A DNA stretch of 64,000 bases from Clostridium gasigenes. GTDB taxonomy: Bacteria; Bacillota; Clostridia; Clostridiales; Clostridiaceae. Shown here one piece after another: positions 45,801 to 53,956 of the stretch (the stretch's first letter is position 1; every line of letters begins with the position of its first letter). Position numbers and translations under genes: made by a program. The notes under the pieces were generated by a model. It saw nothing but the letters and a program-made list of their open reading frames with translations, was not told where the DNA came from and ran no database searches. The stretch covers positions 1 to 64,000 of the forward strand of contig NZ_FNJM01000002.1 in the NCBI RefSeq assembly GCF_900104115.1, written 5' to 3'.

Positions 45801-48403
45801 ATTACTAGCCTAAATAGTGTTCTGAATATAGCATCAATCATTAAATAAGATTGATAGGGTATAAAGCTTATTATTAATACTATTTGCTTTAAGCTTTTAA
45901 ATGTTCCCATTAATTTGTTTTTAGGGGTAACAACAAAATCAATTATTGTAAAAACAAGTGGAGTTATTGCTGCAAATAATAGGAGCATAATAACCTGTTC
46001 TGCCCCTTTTAACACTGTTAGTGTTAAAATTAAACCAATTAATAAGCTTGGTGCTAAAAGACTTCTTCTGAGGTTATCGAATATTTTCCACTTTGAAAGA
46101 GCTGATAACTTAGATGAACCCATCCATCTTAAAAGTTGCCAATCTCCCCTTACCCATCTATGTAGTCTTAAACAACTAGATTCATAAAAGGCAGGATATC
46201 CATCTATAACTTCTACATCTGTTAGCAATCCACACCTTGCATAGCATCCTTCTAATAAATCATGAGAAAGAACTTTATTTTCGGGTATTTCATTTTTTAA
46301 CACTTCATAAAACACATCAATATCCAGAATTCCTTTACCTGTGAAGCTTCCTTCTCCAAATAAATCTTGGTAGGTATCTGATGAGGCTGTTGAGTATCCG
46401 TCAATTCCTGCTTCTGCTCCAAATATTTTTGAAAATTGTGTTCTATCTTTACTTTCCAGTGTTATACCAACCTTTGGTTGCATTACTCCATATCCTCGAA
46501 CTATCTTGCCATCTTTAAGAAGGGGAGTATTTAATATATGACTCATTGCCCCTACCATCTTTTTGGCTGCATCCATTGGAAGTATTGTGTCTGCATCTAA
46601 TGTTATTATGTATTTTGCATTTTTTAAACCTTCAATATCACTACTTATAACTGTATAACTAGTTTCTTTTTCACCCTTTAGTAGTTCCATAAATTCCATG
46701 AGCTTTCCACGTTTTCTTTCATAGCCCATAAACACTTTTTCTTTTTTGTTGTAAATCCTTTTTCTATTTAAGAAAAAGAATTTTGGTTCTACACTATTTG
46801 CATATTTCTTGTTTAATACTTTTACATATCTTAATCCTTCTTCATTTATTTCTTTATCTAAACTATTTTCTTCTGTATTACTATCCTTAAAATCACCAAG
46901 AAGCACAAAATATAAGCCATCACATTTATTGGCTAAATAATAAACCTCAAGTTCTTTTAATAATTCTTTTGTTCTATTTACTGATGATAAAATTGTTGGA
47001 ATTACTACTATTGTTTTATTGCTTTCATTTATAGCTTTTGTGTAATCTAATTTAGGTATATGTGCGGGTCTTCTTATTTTAACTACACTCCAATTAAATA
47101 ACGTTATAGTTATTTCACTTGCTGGTATTAGCATTATTAAAAATGCAATTATGTACTGCGTTTTTGTATAACCTGCACCTAATCCATATATTAATAAAAT
47201 CACACCTAAATTAATAGCTAATGTTATTAAAGCTATTATTCCTAAGTATTTTGAGATTGACATTTTTAGCTTAAGAGGTCCTTTATAAGAAAACTCCTTA
47301 GCTAGTATTTCATCTCCTTCATCTATTAGATAATATCCAACATGAGCTTTGAACTTTTCCTTTTCTTCATTCATTGCAAGCATTGATAATTTTAATGCAC
47401 TATTTACTATGTTTTTTTCTGAAGTATTAAACTTTCTTGATAATTCTTCTACTTTATGTCTGTAATAATCCCTTGATGAGAATTCCATTTTCTTATAAGT
47501 TTCACTTGGATCTTTCATTAATAATTTTTCTACTTCTGAAGTTTTATCAAAAAACTTCTTCCAGTTTATAGATTCTATAACTCGAAGTGAACTTATTGTA
47601 CTTCCTATAGATGTTTCTATAGATGCTTCCTTCATTTGCTCTTTTATAAAAGCTTTTTTAATGCTATCTTCATCTTTGTTTTGCAATCTGTCTAACCCAA
47701 ATTTAAATATTCTTTCATCTTCAATGGAATTATCTCTTAATATTTTAAAGAATTTTTCAATAAACTCAGCAGAAAATAAACCATCATGTAAAGATTCATC
47801 ATCTCCTATAAAACTTATTTCATTATCATTATCACTTATTTTATTATTTTTAATTGGATATTCCTTTGACAATTTTAATAATAAAGCTTCAACTTTACAT
47901 TGATCATATGCATCAACCACTATATTGGCAAGTTTTGTGGCTCCTTCTCTTTGTTTTTGAACCAAAACCATTTTGCTTGTTACTCCTGCTAAATTGATTA
48001 TAAGTGCTATTCTAATCATTAATGGAAATGCCCAAAGTTCTCCCATTGTTAAATCTATCTTTGTATTTTTTATAAACTTTATAAGCTCTTCTTCTTTTAT
48101 CATTGCCTGATTTTTAATTACATAATCCTTTGCTAAATAATAAATTCTAGGACAATCCCTATTATCATTATCTTTCATTGGTAAGTTATTAAAATAACTT
48201 AGCGGAAGGTTAACTTTTATGGCTTTATATTCTTTTTCTATTAGATAAATATTATCCAATAGCCATTCACTTGCAAATGCAATTTCCTCCCCCTGTTTAG
48301 CTAACTTATTTAGATATTTGTGATTGTGTAATATTCCACTAAAGGCTTCTTTTAACTCTAACAAAACTGCTTTTCTGCATATTAGGGAATTATTCTCATT
48401 CAT
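39866..48403 (-). CDS. Cyclic beta-1,2-glucan synthase-like protein (GT84-GH94, NdvB/ChvB type)
   Basis: 2845 residues, AAAAGGAG before ATG. Order of parts: N-terminal cytoplasmic helical region (1-385); membrane helices near 390-445; GT84 domain with ITLDADTILPMD (about 600) and RLHRWVRGDWQLLRW (about 750); further helices near 780-940; a glucoamylase-like domain with TPWGISESAYYEFD (about 1360); two GH94-type beta-sandwich parts (about 1520-1720, 2070-2300) and the C-terminal alpha/alpha barrel with SGDWNDGMSTVG (about 2530), carrying the conserved Asp. The family makes cyclic beta-1,2-glucans: GT84 polymerises UDP-glucose, GH94 trims and helps cyclise. No separate export gene (NdvA/ChvA type) is nearby. 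Product in this organism inferred. Confidence 0.9.
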   Translation of the reverse strand: MNENNSLICRKAVLLELKEAFSGILHNHKYLNKLAKQGEEIAFASEWLLDNIYLIEKEYKAIKVNLPLSYFNNLPMKDNDNRDCPRIYYLAKDYVIKNQAMIKEEELIKFIKNTKIDLTMGELWAFPLMIRIALIINLAGVTSKMVLVQKQREGATKLANIVVDAYDQCKVEALLLKLSKEYPIKNNKISDNDNEISFIGDDESLHDGLFSAEFIEKFFKILRDNSIEDERIFKFGLDRLQNKDEDSIKKAFIKEQMKEASIETSIGSTISSLRVIESINWKKFFDKTSEVEKLLMKDPSETYKKMEFSSRDYYRHKVEELSRKFNTSEKNIVNSALKLSMLAMNEEKEKFKAHVGYYLIDEGDEILAKEFSYKGPLKLKMSISKYLGIIALITLAINLGVILLIYGLGAGYTKTQYIIAFLIMLIPASEITITLFNWSVVKIRRPAHIPKLDYTKAINESNKTIVVIPTILSSVNRTKELLKELEVYYLANKCDGLYFVLLGDFKDSNTEENSLDKEINEEGLRYVKVLNKKYANSVEPKFFFLNRKRIYNKKEKVFMGYERKRGKLMEFMELLKGEKETSYTVISSDIEGLKNAKYIITLDADTILPMDAAKKMVGAMSHILNTPLLKDGKIVRGYGVMQPKVGITLESKDRTQFSKIFGAEAGIDGYSTASSDTYQDLFGEGSFTGKGILDIDVFYEVLKNEIPENKVLSHDLLEGCYARCGLLTDVEVIDGYPAFYESSCLRLHRWVRGDWQLLRWMGSSKLSALSKWKIFDNLRRSLLAPSLLIGLILTLTVLKGAEQVIMLLLFAAITPLVFTIIDFVVTPKNKLMGTFKSLKQIVLIISFIPYQSYLMIDAIFRTLFRLVISKKNLLQWKTAEEAEKSVKNTLGGYYRRMWISLVMAVLILILAFNNYSIMGIVSIPLVVLWIFAPFLAYKISEIGFEVKEYLEEDDENFLRSLSRSIWAYYEDFVNEENNFLPPDNYQEKPFKGIAHRTSPTNIGMGLISNIMAYDLGYITMGEVINRLEEELAGMRDLEKYKGHYLNWYDTKNKSSLWPRYVSTVDSGNLLGYLWIIKETLNDFKNKPLIKKDELKSLKDSYSLIREEDNSDIEDSLPDEIDVREYKEILESELVTINNLLESYVNEEKDTKEHYWINKSKIEAEMKLDFYESIFGGIEKIVKDTFMGERSPSIIETKEFLNKIKDTQEEAFTNILEKRIKRLDDFEARIEEIISEIQNIMDAMNFKSLFNEERGLFSIGYNLEEDSLGDSYYDLMASEARTASFLAIARGEVPKSHWYNLSRNMTKAFGQKSLVSWSGTMFEYFMPFQIMKSYKETLLDVTYNSVIEAQKDYASNRKTPWGISESAYYEFDVDQNYQYKAFGVPGIGLKRGLEDEVVISPYSTIMTLPYKNDGAIDNLRAIKSLGALGKYGFIEALDYTAGRALKGESEKEKEVRCYMVHHLGMSLMALDNVLNNNILQERFHNIPEIKATELLLKERVSNNIIFEREVDINNPENKIEKQYFVPRIFEGTKSDDPEILLLSNGSYSTMITQNGSGYSKKDDMTVYRWKGDSTTDSTGMFFYIKDQGSKEYWSATYEPCKKDWNYNVEFTLDKAKFQRKDKNIETNYEVVLSTEDDVEIRKLTFRNTGEDEKNIEITSYLEVTLASFEADVVHPGFSNLFINTEFDEETQSLIGNRRARSKEGKTPYILNKIVVDNLENSQMSYETSRINFIGRGRDLKSPEVMDNDAALSNTTGIVLDPIMSLRTKLKIKAGEECEIYYITAVGESKNEVLNLQAKYSNTKIIEKVSESYNYSSQLELKYIGVKSAQANIYQRLASNILFLNSGRENRETFIKDIKLNQENLWAYGISGDLPIVMLVVNNEDDIDLVAQVVNMHFYWRAKGLKVDLIIYNEEEISYEEPLQKSIGESIRNSNSRDNLNKPAGIFIHNKATMGEEIKFFLIGIARLFIDSKNGTLVNQIGLANDDEPKNYLRHKELYNVKGIRKQVSNNIIEEENIEEPTQIKKVNTLKNTKHKTKLNEEKLIKQGNHDFDEKKLDFFNGYGGFNREKNSYVIKLKNYENTPAPWINVISNEDFGFHISEAGASYTWCGNSRENKITPWSNDWVIDPLGEALYIRDDNTGEYFSITPKPIRDGGEYIIEHSFGYSTFRHTAYNISGVMTAFSPKGEKLKLYKVTLENLSSVDKELSLFYYAQLVLGVHNYESSKYISTYIQGNYIGGQNPFSKYFGKLKAYLSIKGGDKQSFTGDRKEFIGIGGDLSTPRALKYEMLSNNSGGILDPCLAASTKIKLKSGEKRDLVIILGQEEEENLIEERIEKYNNISEVDNSLENVKQYWSNFLGNIQVKTPDPSMDYMLNGWLMYQTLSCRYLARTAFYQSGGAYGFRDQLQDSISIGILNPKVTREQILRSASRQYVEGDVQHWWHPVINSGIRTRFSDDLLWLPYVLIGYIESTGDYDILKEKVSYLEDEPLREGEDERYTIVNKSNKEGTIYEHCLKAIDRALKFGEHNIPLMGSGDWNDGMSTVGNKGKGESVWLGWFLYKILDGFTDICEKQNDNDKKEEYLKFQEFIKENQEKNGWDGDWYRRAYFDDGTPLGSKENDECKIDSLAQSWSIISGAANKERSIEAMKSVDKYLVNKDKGMIMLLSPPFNNSNLEPGYIKGYVPGVRENGGQYTHAAVWVILALTKLGMGDKAWQYYNMINPINHSNTEREARNYKVEPYVMAADVYIKEPHGGRGGWSWYTGASGWMYKVGLEDILGLRKVEGKGYEIKPCVPNDWNEYEIDIKEEDAKYHIKVIRGAEKGISINGKKIVGSLIPKTKGEVDVIVII

Positions 48404-48502
48404 AAATTTCTCTCCTTTTATAGCAACTTTTTATCAACGAGGTTATTATTCCCAAGATTTATTTATTTACTCTTATTTTATAAATACTCTAATAAGTAGG
48501 CA

Positions 48503-48554
48503 AAAAAAATAAGAAGTAAAGTTCCCTTTAACAAGGAAATTTCACTTCTTATTT
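48503..48554 (-). terminator. Strong terminator after copZ
   Basis: Long stem (AAATAAGAAGT 48507-48517 with ACTTCTTATTT 48544-48554, plus inner pairs) followed on the minus strand by eight T. Ends the csoR-copA-copZ transcript. Confidence 0.85.
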
Positions 48555-48582
48555 GGAAAATATTACACCCCTGGGGTGCTAT
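48553..48582. repeat. Left copy of a roughly 30-bp direct repeat around copZ
   Basis: Contains TTGGAAAATATTACACCC and the 13-bp palindrome (48566-48578), which stops one base before the copZ stop codon. Its match lies at 48830-48860. Confidence 0.8.
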
Positions 48583-48788
48583 TCTATTCCCACAACTTCA
48601 TATCCTGCATCATCAATAGCAAATTTTATATCTTCATCATTTACATCTACTGATACTTCAATAATTGCTGTTTTAGCATCTAAATCTACAGTTACACTAG
48701 TTACTCCATTAAGTTCACTTAACGCCTCCTTAACATGATTAACACAATGTCCACAACTCATTCCCTCAACTAATATTTTCTTTTCCAT
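48579..48788 (-). CDS. copZ: Copper chaperone CopZ
   Basis: 69 residues, AGGAGG before ATG. A single HMA domain: EGMSCGHCVNHVKEAL (MxCxxC Cu(I) site at residues 10-15) and IEVSVDVNDEDIKFAID. Delivers copper to CopA or CsoR. Third gene after csoR and copA. Confidence 0.94.
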   Translation of the reverse strand: MEKKILVEGMSCGHCVNHVKEALSELNGVTSVTVDLDAKTAIIEVSVDVNDEDIKFAIDDAGYEVVGIE

Positions 48789-48829
48789 TTTTTATTCCTC
48801 CTCAAATTTATATATTGTTTTTTGAAACC

Positions 48830-48860
48830 TTGGAAAATATTACACCCATGTGGTGCCTAT
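48830..48860. repeat. Right copy of the direct repeat around copZ (degenerate palindrome)
   Basis: TTGGAAAATATTACACCC is repeated exactly, but the palindrome reads CACCCATGTGGTG (48843-48855). Lies between the copA stop and the copZ start. Confidence 0.75.
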
Positions 48861-48867
48861 ACTTACC

Positions 48868-51327
48868 TTATTTAACTGGTTTAAATCCCTTTAGTCTTAA
48901 TGCATTTAATAAAACTGATACTGAGCTAAAACTCATAGCTGCAGCTGCAATAATTGGATTTAAAAGCGGACCTCCAAATATATATAAAATCCCCATGGCA
49001 ACTGGAATTCCTAATATATTATATCCAAATGCCCAAAATAGATTTTGTTTAATATTTGTGATAGTCTCCTTACTTAATTGTATGGCCGTCGGAACATCCA
49101 TTAAATCACTTTTCATAAGAACTATATCGGCAGATTCCATAGCCACATCTGTACCTGAACCTATAGCAATTCCAATATCTGCTTGTGCAAGTGCTGGAGC
49201 ATCGTTTATACCATCACCTACCATTGCAACTTTCTTCCCTTCTGCTTGAAGCTTTTTAACTTCATTTGCTTTATCTTGGGGAAGAACTTCAGCTAAAATT
49301 CTATCTATTCCAACTTGTTTTGCTATAGCTTCAGCAGTTCTTTTGTTGTCACCAGTAATCATTGCTACTTCTATTCCCATTTTACGAAGCTTTTCTATAG
49401 CCTTTTTGCTGTTTTCCTTAACAGTATCCGCAACAGCAATAATCCCTGCCATTTTTTCATTTATGGCTATATACATAGGCGTTTTACCTTCACTAGCTAG
49501 CTTATTAGAAGTTTCTTCAAGATTCTGCAATGATATATTTCTTTCAACCATAAGCTTTCTGTTTCCAAGTAAAATGTTTTTACCATCTATTTTCACTTCA
49601 ATTCCATGACCTGGAATTGCTTTAAAGAAATCTAAATTTTTAAATTCTAATCCCTTTTCTTCTGCACCTTTTACTATTGCTTCACCAAGAGGATGTTCAG
49701 AACTTTTTTCTGCTGATGCCGCTAACTGTAATAAATCATTTTGTGTTATGCCATTTGTAACAACTATATCTGTAACCTTTGGCTTACCTTCTGTAATAGT
49801 ACCTGTTTTATCAAATACTATAGTTTTTATCTTGTGAGCAGTTTCTAATGCAACTCCACTTTTTATTAAAACACCATATTCTGCTCCTCTGCCGGTACCA
49901 ACCATTATAGCTGTTGGAGTTGCTAGCCCTAGTGCACAAGGACAGGCAATTACTAAAACAGATATAAATATAGTTAATGAAAATACTCCTGTTTCACCAG
50001 ACATATACCATACAATTGCTGATATAATAGCCAGAGACATAACTACAGGAACAAAATAACCTGAAATTATATCAGCCAATTTAGCTATTGGAGCTTTTGA
50101 CCCTTGAGCATCTTCTACTAATTTTATAATTTGAGCTAAAGCTGTATCTTTACCAACTTTTGTTACTTCATATTTTATTGCACCATTTTTATTTATACTT
50201 GCACCTATTATTTTATCACCAATAGTTTTTTCTACTGGCATGCTTTCTCCTGTAAGCATTGACTCATCTACAGAGGTTATCCCATGAACAACTACTCCAT
50301 CTACAGGCATTTTTTCCCCTGGTTTAACTAGAATGATGTCACCTACTTCAACTTCTTCTATAGGAGTTTCTATTTCTTTACCATCTCTTATTATTATTGC
50401 TGTTTTAGGAGCAAGACCCATTAGTTTTTTAATAGCTTCTGATGTCTTCCCCTTTGTAACTGATTCTAAATATTTACCAAGTGTAATAAGAGTTATAATA
50501 ACTGCTGCTGATTCAAAATATAAATCATAGGCATAATCTATGTTTCCTCCAAAAATCTGTACTATAGCAAATATTCCATATAAAAATGCTGCTGAAGTAC
50601 CCATTGCAATTAAGGAATCCATATTAGGACTCTTTCTTACTAGAGATTTAAATCCTACTTTAAAGAATCTATTACCAGCTATCATAACTGGAATCACTAA
50701 TACCAATTGTACTATTGCAAACACTCTAGGGCTGCTCATAGGATCAATAAATTTTGGAAGGCTGTATCCAAATTTTTCTCCTACCATGTGTCCCATAGAT
50801 ATCACAAGTAGAGGTATAGTAAATATTAAAGAAATAATAAATTTCTTCCATAATAATTTGATCTCTTTTTCTTTCTTTTCTTTATCTTCATCTATATTAG
50901 TATCTTCCTCTTCAAATGCTTTATATCCAGCCTTTTCTATTGCCTTTTTTATATCAGAAACTCTAATCTTTGAAGATTCATAACTTATACTTAACTTTTC
51001 TGTTGCAAAGTTTACATTAGAATCAATAACCCCATCTAATTTTTTTGTTACTCTTTCTACAGCTTTTGCACAAGCTGAACAAGTCATACCTTCTATTTTT
51101 AATGTTTTATTACGGGCTTCAATAACAGCCTTGTATCCAGCTTTTTCTATAGCTGCTTGAATATCTGATACAGATACCACTGTTTCATCAAAGCTTACAT
51201 TAAGTTTTTCTGTAGCAAAATTCACACTTGCTTCAGAAACTCCTTGAACTTTTTTAGATGTTCTCTCTACAGCTTTTGCACAAGCTGAACAGGTCATTCC
51301 TTCTATTTTTAATGACTTAGTTGCCAT
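48868..51327 (-). CDS. copA: Copper-exporting P1B-type ATPase
   Basis: 819 residues from ATG 51327 (GGGAG nine bases upstream; the ATG at 51336 abuts it). Two N-terminal HMA domains ([28 protein letters not shown]), eight membrane segments, the ion-path motif [13 protein letters not shown] (about 461), phosphorylation site [11 protein letters not shown] (about 507), HPLGEAIV (SEHP) and [14 protein letters not shown]. Pumps Cu(I) out of the cytoplasm. Nine bases separate its start region from csoR. Confidence 0.97.
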   Translation of the reverse strand: MATKSLKIEGMTCSACAKAVERTSKKVQGVSEASVNFATEKLNVSFDETVVSVSDIQAAIEKAGYKAVIEARNKTLKIEGMTCSACAKAVERVTKKLDGVIDSNVNFATEKLSISYESSKIRVSDIKKAIEKAGYKAFEEEDTNIDEDKEKKEKEIKLLWKKFIISLIFTIPLLVISMGHMVGEKFGYSLPKFIDPMSSPRVFAIVQLVLVIPVMIAGNRFFKVGFKSLVRKSPNMDSLIAMGTSAAFLYGIFAIVQIFGGNIDYAYDLYFESAAVIITLITLGKYLESVTKGKTSEAIKKLMGLAPKTAIIIRDGKEIETPIEEVEVGDIILVKPGEKMPVDGVVVHGITSVDESMLTGESMPVEKTIGDKIIGASINKNGAIKYEVTKVGKDTALAQIIKLVEDAQGSKAPIAKLADIISGYFVPVVMSLAIISAIVWYMSGETGVFSLTIFISVLVIACPCALGLATPTAIMVGTGRGAEYGVLIKSGVALETAHKIKTIVFDKTGTITEGKPKVTDIVVTNGITQNDLLQLAASAEKSSEHPLGEAIVKGAEEKGLEFKNLDFFKAIPGHGIEVKIDGKNILLGNRKLMVERNISLQNLEETSNKLASEGKTPMYIAINEKMAGIIAVADTVKENSKKAIEKLRKMGIEVAMITGDNKRTAEAIAKQVGIDRILAEVLPQDKANEVKKLQAEGKKVAMVGDGINDAPALAQADIGIAIGSGTDVAMESADIVLMKSDLMDVPTAIQLSKETITNIKQNLFWAFGYNILGIPVAMGILYIFGGPLLNPIIAAAAMSFSSVSVLLNALRLKGFKPVK

Positions 51328-51345
51328 GTATTTCATCTCCCTTAC

Positions 51346-51609
51346 TTACTTCATTATTTTAGATAAAATGTCTATAATTTCATCTATTTTTTCATCACCG
51401 TTATCCAGCTTAACAGCATCCTTAACACAATGATCTATATGCTGCTTTAGAATTAACAAATTTGCTTTTTTCAAAAGAGCTTGAGCTGCAATTATTTGGT
51501 TAGATATATCAACGCAATACCTTCCATCTTCAATCATCTTTATAATTCCTTCAATTTGTCCTCTACAAGTTTTTAAGGATTGTAATGCTTTCCTTTGTTC
51601 TTCGTTCAT
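51346..51609 (-). CDS. csoR: Copper-sensing repressor CsoR
   Basis: 87 residues from ATG 51609 with GGCGG upstream; the long frame from 51669 would run through the operator. Family signature: TCRGQIEGIIKMIEDGRYCVDI (first Cys), LKQHIDHCVKDAV (His and second Cys), the C-H-C copper set. Represses csoR-copA-copZ until Cu(I) binds. First gene of the operon. Confidence 0.93.
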   Translation of the reverse strand: MNEEQRKALQSLKTCRGQIEGIIKMIEDGRYCVDISNQIIAAQALLKKANLLILKQHIDHCVKDAVKLDNGDEKIDEIIDILSKIMK

Positions 51610-51626
51610 AATGTACCGCCTTTTTA

Positions 51627-51651
51627 ATACTCCCCTATATGGGAGTGGTAT
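51627..51651 (-). promoter_or_regulatory. Probable CsoR operator
   Basis: Palindrome ACTCCCCTATATGGGAGT (51629-51646), with outer ATAC/GTAT-like bases, 20 bases before the csoR start. GC-rich arms around an AT centre are the shape of CsoR boxes. CsoR binding is inferred. Confidence 0.7.
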
Positions 51652-51718
51652 ATTTTTAGTATAATACATATATAAAAATCACTTTCCTCTTGTTAAGAGG
51701 GCTATAACTGTAAAAATT

Positions 51719-52435
51719 TTATTTGTTTATATCATATATTTTTACTATTTGATCTGGATTTTCTCCCATTCCCATATTATCCTTAGACGCTTCTCTAAAT
51801 ATCCAACCACTTCCCTCAAGCTTGCTAACATCAAGACCTGCTTGTACAAGAGGTTCAGCCTTAAGTACAAATATCATATCTTCATCATTTAAATCTAGAT
51901 TTTCAGTCCACTGCACTTCATTATCTTCCCCAAGTGTTAATCTGTAATGCTGTTGATCTTCATGGTATTTTATAATACTTGGATCTACTTTTAATAATCT
52001 TCTCATGGAATCTTCTGATCCTTTAGAAGTTTCTTTTTTATCACTTACATTATATGGCCTTATTAATCTATTTGGTAAATCTTGTCCATCTTCTTTTTCT
52101 GCTGGTTTATATAACCACTCATTTGGGTCTAATTTATTAACATCTAGTCCTGCTTCAATAAGTGGATCAGCTAACATTACCATAGCAAAATCTGCTTTAT
52201 TTGCTGACATATCCTTGCTCCATTCAAACTTTTCTCCACCTGGAAGTTTAAAACCCCAATGTTGCAAAGCACTATGGAAGCCTTTATTTTCTGAATAAGT
52301 CTTAACAATTTCATTAAAAGCATTAAGAGCATTATCTGTATCTTCATTTCCTGTTACTGTCCTGCTACACCCTACAAAGGATAACACTATCATTGAAGAA
52401 ATAATAAAAGCCACTAATTTTTTAGTCTTCTTCAT
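51719..52435 (-). CDS. Lipoprotein with two internally repeated domains, unknown function
   Basis: 238 residues, AAGGAG before ATG. Signal peptide with lipobox LSFVGC (Cys23 in the annotated numbering). Two repeats of about 70 residues align: FKLPGGEKFEWSKDMSANK...ADPLIEAGLDVNKLDPNEWLY and YRLTLGEDNEVQWTENLDL...AEPLVQAGLDVSKLEGSGWIF. No metal motif is obvious. Sits between the cop genes and the two-component system and carries the regulator-like repeat upstream, so it is probably a stress or sensor-linked envelope protein. Confidence 0.8.
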   Translation of the reverse strand: MKKTKKLVAFIISSMIVLSFVGCSRTVTGNEDTDNALNAFNEIVKTYSENKGFHSALQHWGFKLPGGEKFEWSKDMSANKADFAMVMLADPLIEAGLDVNKLDPNEWLYKPAEKEDGQDLPNRLIRPYNVSDKKETSKGSEDSMRRLLKVDPSIIKYHEDQQHYRLTLGEDNEVQWTENLDLNDEDMIFVLKAEPLVQAGLDVSKLEGSGWIFREASKDNMGMGENPDQIVKIYDINK

Positions 52436-52492
52436 ATAATTACAACTCCTTATATTTATTTTGTCCTATATAAATATATAATAATTGAATCT

Positions 52493-52511
52493 TATGAAGA
52501 CTGTATGAAGA
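52493..52511 (-). promoter_or_regulatory. Tandem TCTTCATA operator upstream of the lipoprotein gene
   Basis: Minus strand TCTTCATACAGTCTTCATA: two octamers with 11-bp spacing, 58-76 bases before the start, ahead of an AT-rich -10 region. Typical layout for OmpR/PhoB-type regulators. Confidence 0.55.
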
Positions 52512-52573
52512 AATAAGGAATTTCATTTTTTATTTCTTCATATTTCTTTATAATGCTTCTGAATTTATTGATA

Positions 52574-53956
52574 TTAATTATTTTTTTCAAGTACTTTACT
52601 AAAGTAAACTTTGAAACTAGTCCCCTGACCATAATTACTTTCTACATCTATATTTGCAGAATGAAGCAGTAATATATTTTTAGCAATAGTTAACCCTATA
52701 CCACTTCCTTCAATTTCATTTCTGCTTTTATCTCCTCTATAAAGCCTTTCAAATATAAAAGATAAATCCTCTTTATTTATTCCAATACCATTATCCTTAA
52801 CCTCTACTATTATATTTTTATTATTATCATACAGATTTATAGATATTTCACCATGACTATTAGTAAATTTCAGTGCATTTGATATTAGGTTTATAAAGAC
52901 TTGCTTTAGTTTATCCTTATCACCAGTTATTTTATAATTTTTGTTAGGTTGTATATTGTATTCCATATTAATATGTTTGTTTTTTGCTGCCATATAAAAG
53001 TCATCACATATAACTTGTATTAATTCATCTAAAAGTAAGGTTTCAAAATTAAGCTTTACACTCTCTGACTCAAACTCATTTAGAACATTTAAATTATTTA
53101 ATAACCCTCCAAACCTTACTACTTCCTCGTTTAAATAATTTAACCTTTCTGTTGAAACTGGGAAAATCCCATCTATCATAGCCTCTAAATTATTCTGTAG
53201 TATATTTAAAGGAGTTCTTATCTCATGTGATATATCAGATACTAATCTTTTTCTAAGCATATCCTGCTGATTTAATTTTCCACCTAATATATTAATACTC
53301 TCCCTTAAATTTTCTAATTCTTCAATATTACTTTTTGTACCAGATTTTATATCAAAGTTACCTTTTGATAAGTTTACAGACATACTGGCAACTTCTTTAA
53401 TTGGACTTGAAAATTGCTTTGAAAAATAAAGACTTATATAGATAATAATTACTAGAGTTATTACTCCACTAGCGATAATACTTTTATTTATTGCTGTTTT
53501 AAAATTCATGTCTTCTTCAGATAACAATACAGATGAATATTGACCCACATCTACATAACCAACTACAGTTCCATCAACATTTATTTCAAACCTGTTAGAC
53601 TTATAAACCCCTTTATCTTTTACTAACATAGTGTTTAGATGCGTGCTATTTTTAATATCATCTGAATTCATTCCCCATATATATTCTTTATTATTATTAA
53701 GTAAAGTTAAACAATAATTTCCCATATAAGCCTCATGCATTAATTCAACACCTGAATCTTCATCCCACTTGCCTTCCTTTTTATACAGCTCTTCAAAGTA
53801 ACCTACAATTCTTTCATATCTCTTATTTTGAGTATCTATCATATATTCATTAAATTTTTTACTTATAGTTACATTTACAAATAGTGTAATTAATAGTATT
53901 GATGAAATTGAGCATATAACAAATAAAATACTTAATCTTTTTCTAATAGTTTGCAT
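52574..53956 (-). CDS. Sensor histidine kinase
   Basis: 460 residues. Two membrane helices (about 8-30 and 160-180) around a 130-residue external domain; HAMP-like segment; H-box SDISHEIRTPLN (His about 243); N-box NLISNALKFTN; G-boxes DNGIGI and GSGIGLTIAK. Starts immediately after the regulator gene (AATTAAATG). External ligand unknown; next to copper genes. Confidence 0.93.
   Translation of the reverse strand: MQTIRKRLSILFVICSISSILLITLFVNVTISKKFNEYMIDTQNKRYERIVGYFEELYKKEGKWDEDSGVELMHEAYMGNYCLTLLNNNKEYIWGMNSDDIKNSTHLNTMLVKDKGVYKSNRFEINVDGTVVGYVDVGQYSSVLLSEEDMNFKTAINKSIIASGVITLVIIIYISLYFSKQFSSPIKEVASMSVNLSKGNFDIKSGTKSNIEELENLRESINILGGKLNQQDMLRKRLVSDISHEIRTPLNILQNNLEAMIDGIFPVSTERLNYLNEEVVRFGGLLNNLNVLNEFESESVKLNFETLLLDELIQVICDDFYMAAKNKHINMEYNIQPNKNYKITGDKDKLKQVFINLISNALKFTNSHGEISINLYDNNKNIIVEVKDNGIGINKEDLSFIFERLYRGDKSRNEIEGSGIGLTIAKNILLLHSANIDVESNYGQGTSFKVYFSKVLEKNN

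Noticed and set aside
48566..48578. Palindrome near copZ as a CsoR box
   Set aside because: The same sequence flanks genes unrelated to copper, and a better CsoR-like site lies before csoR.
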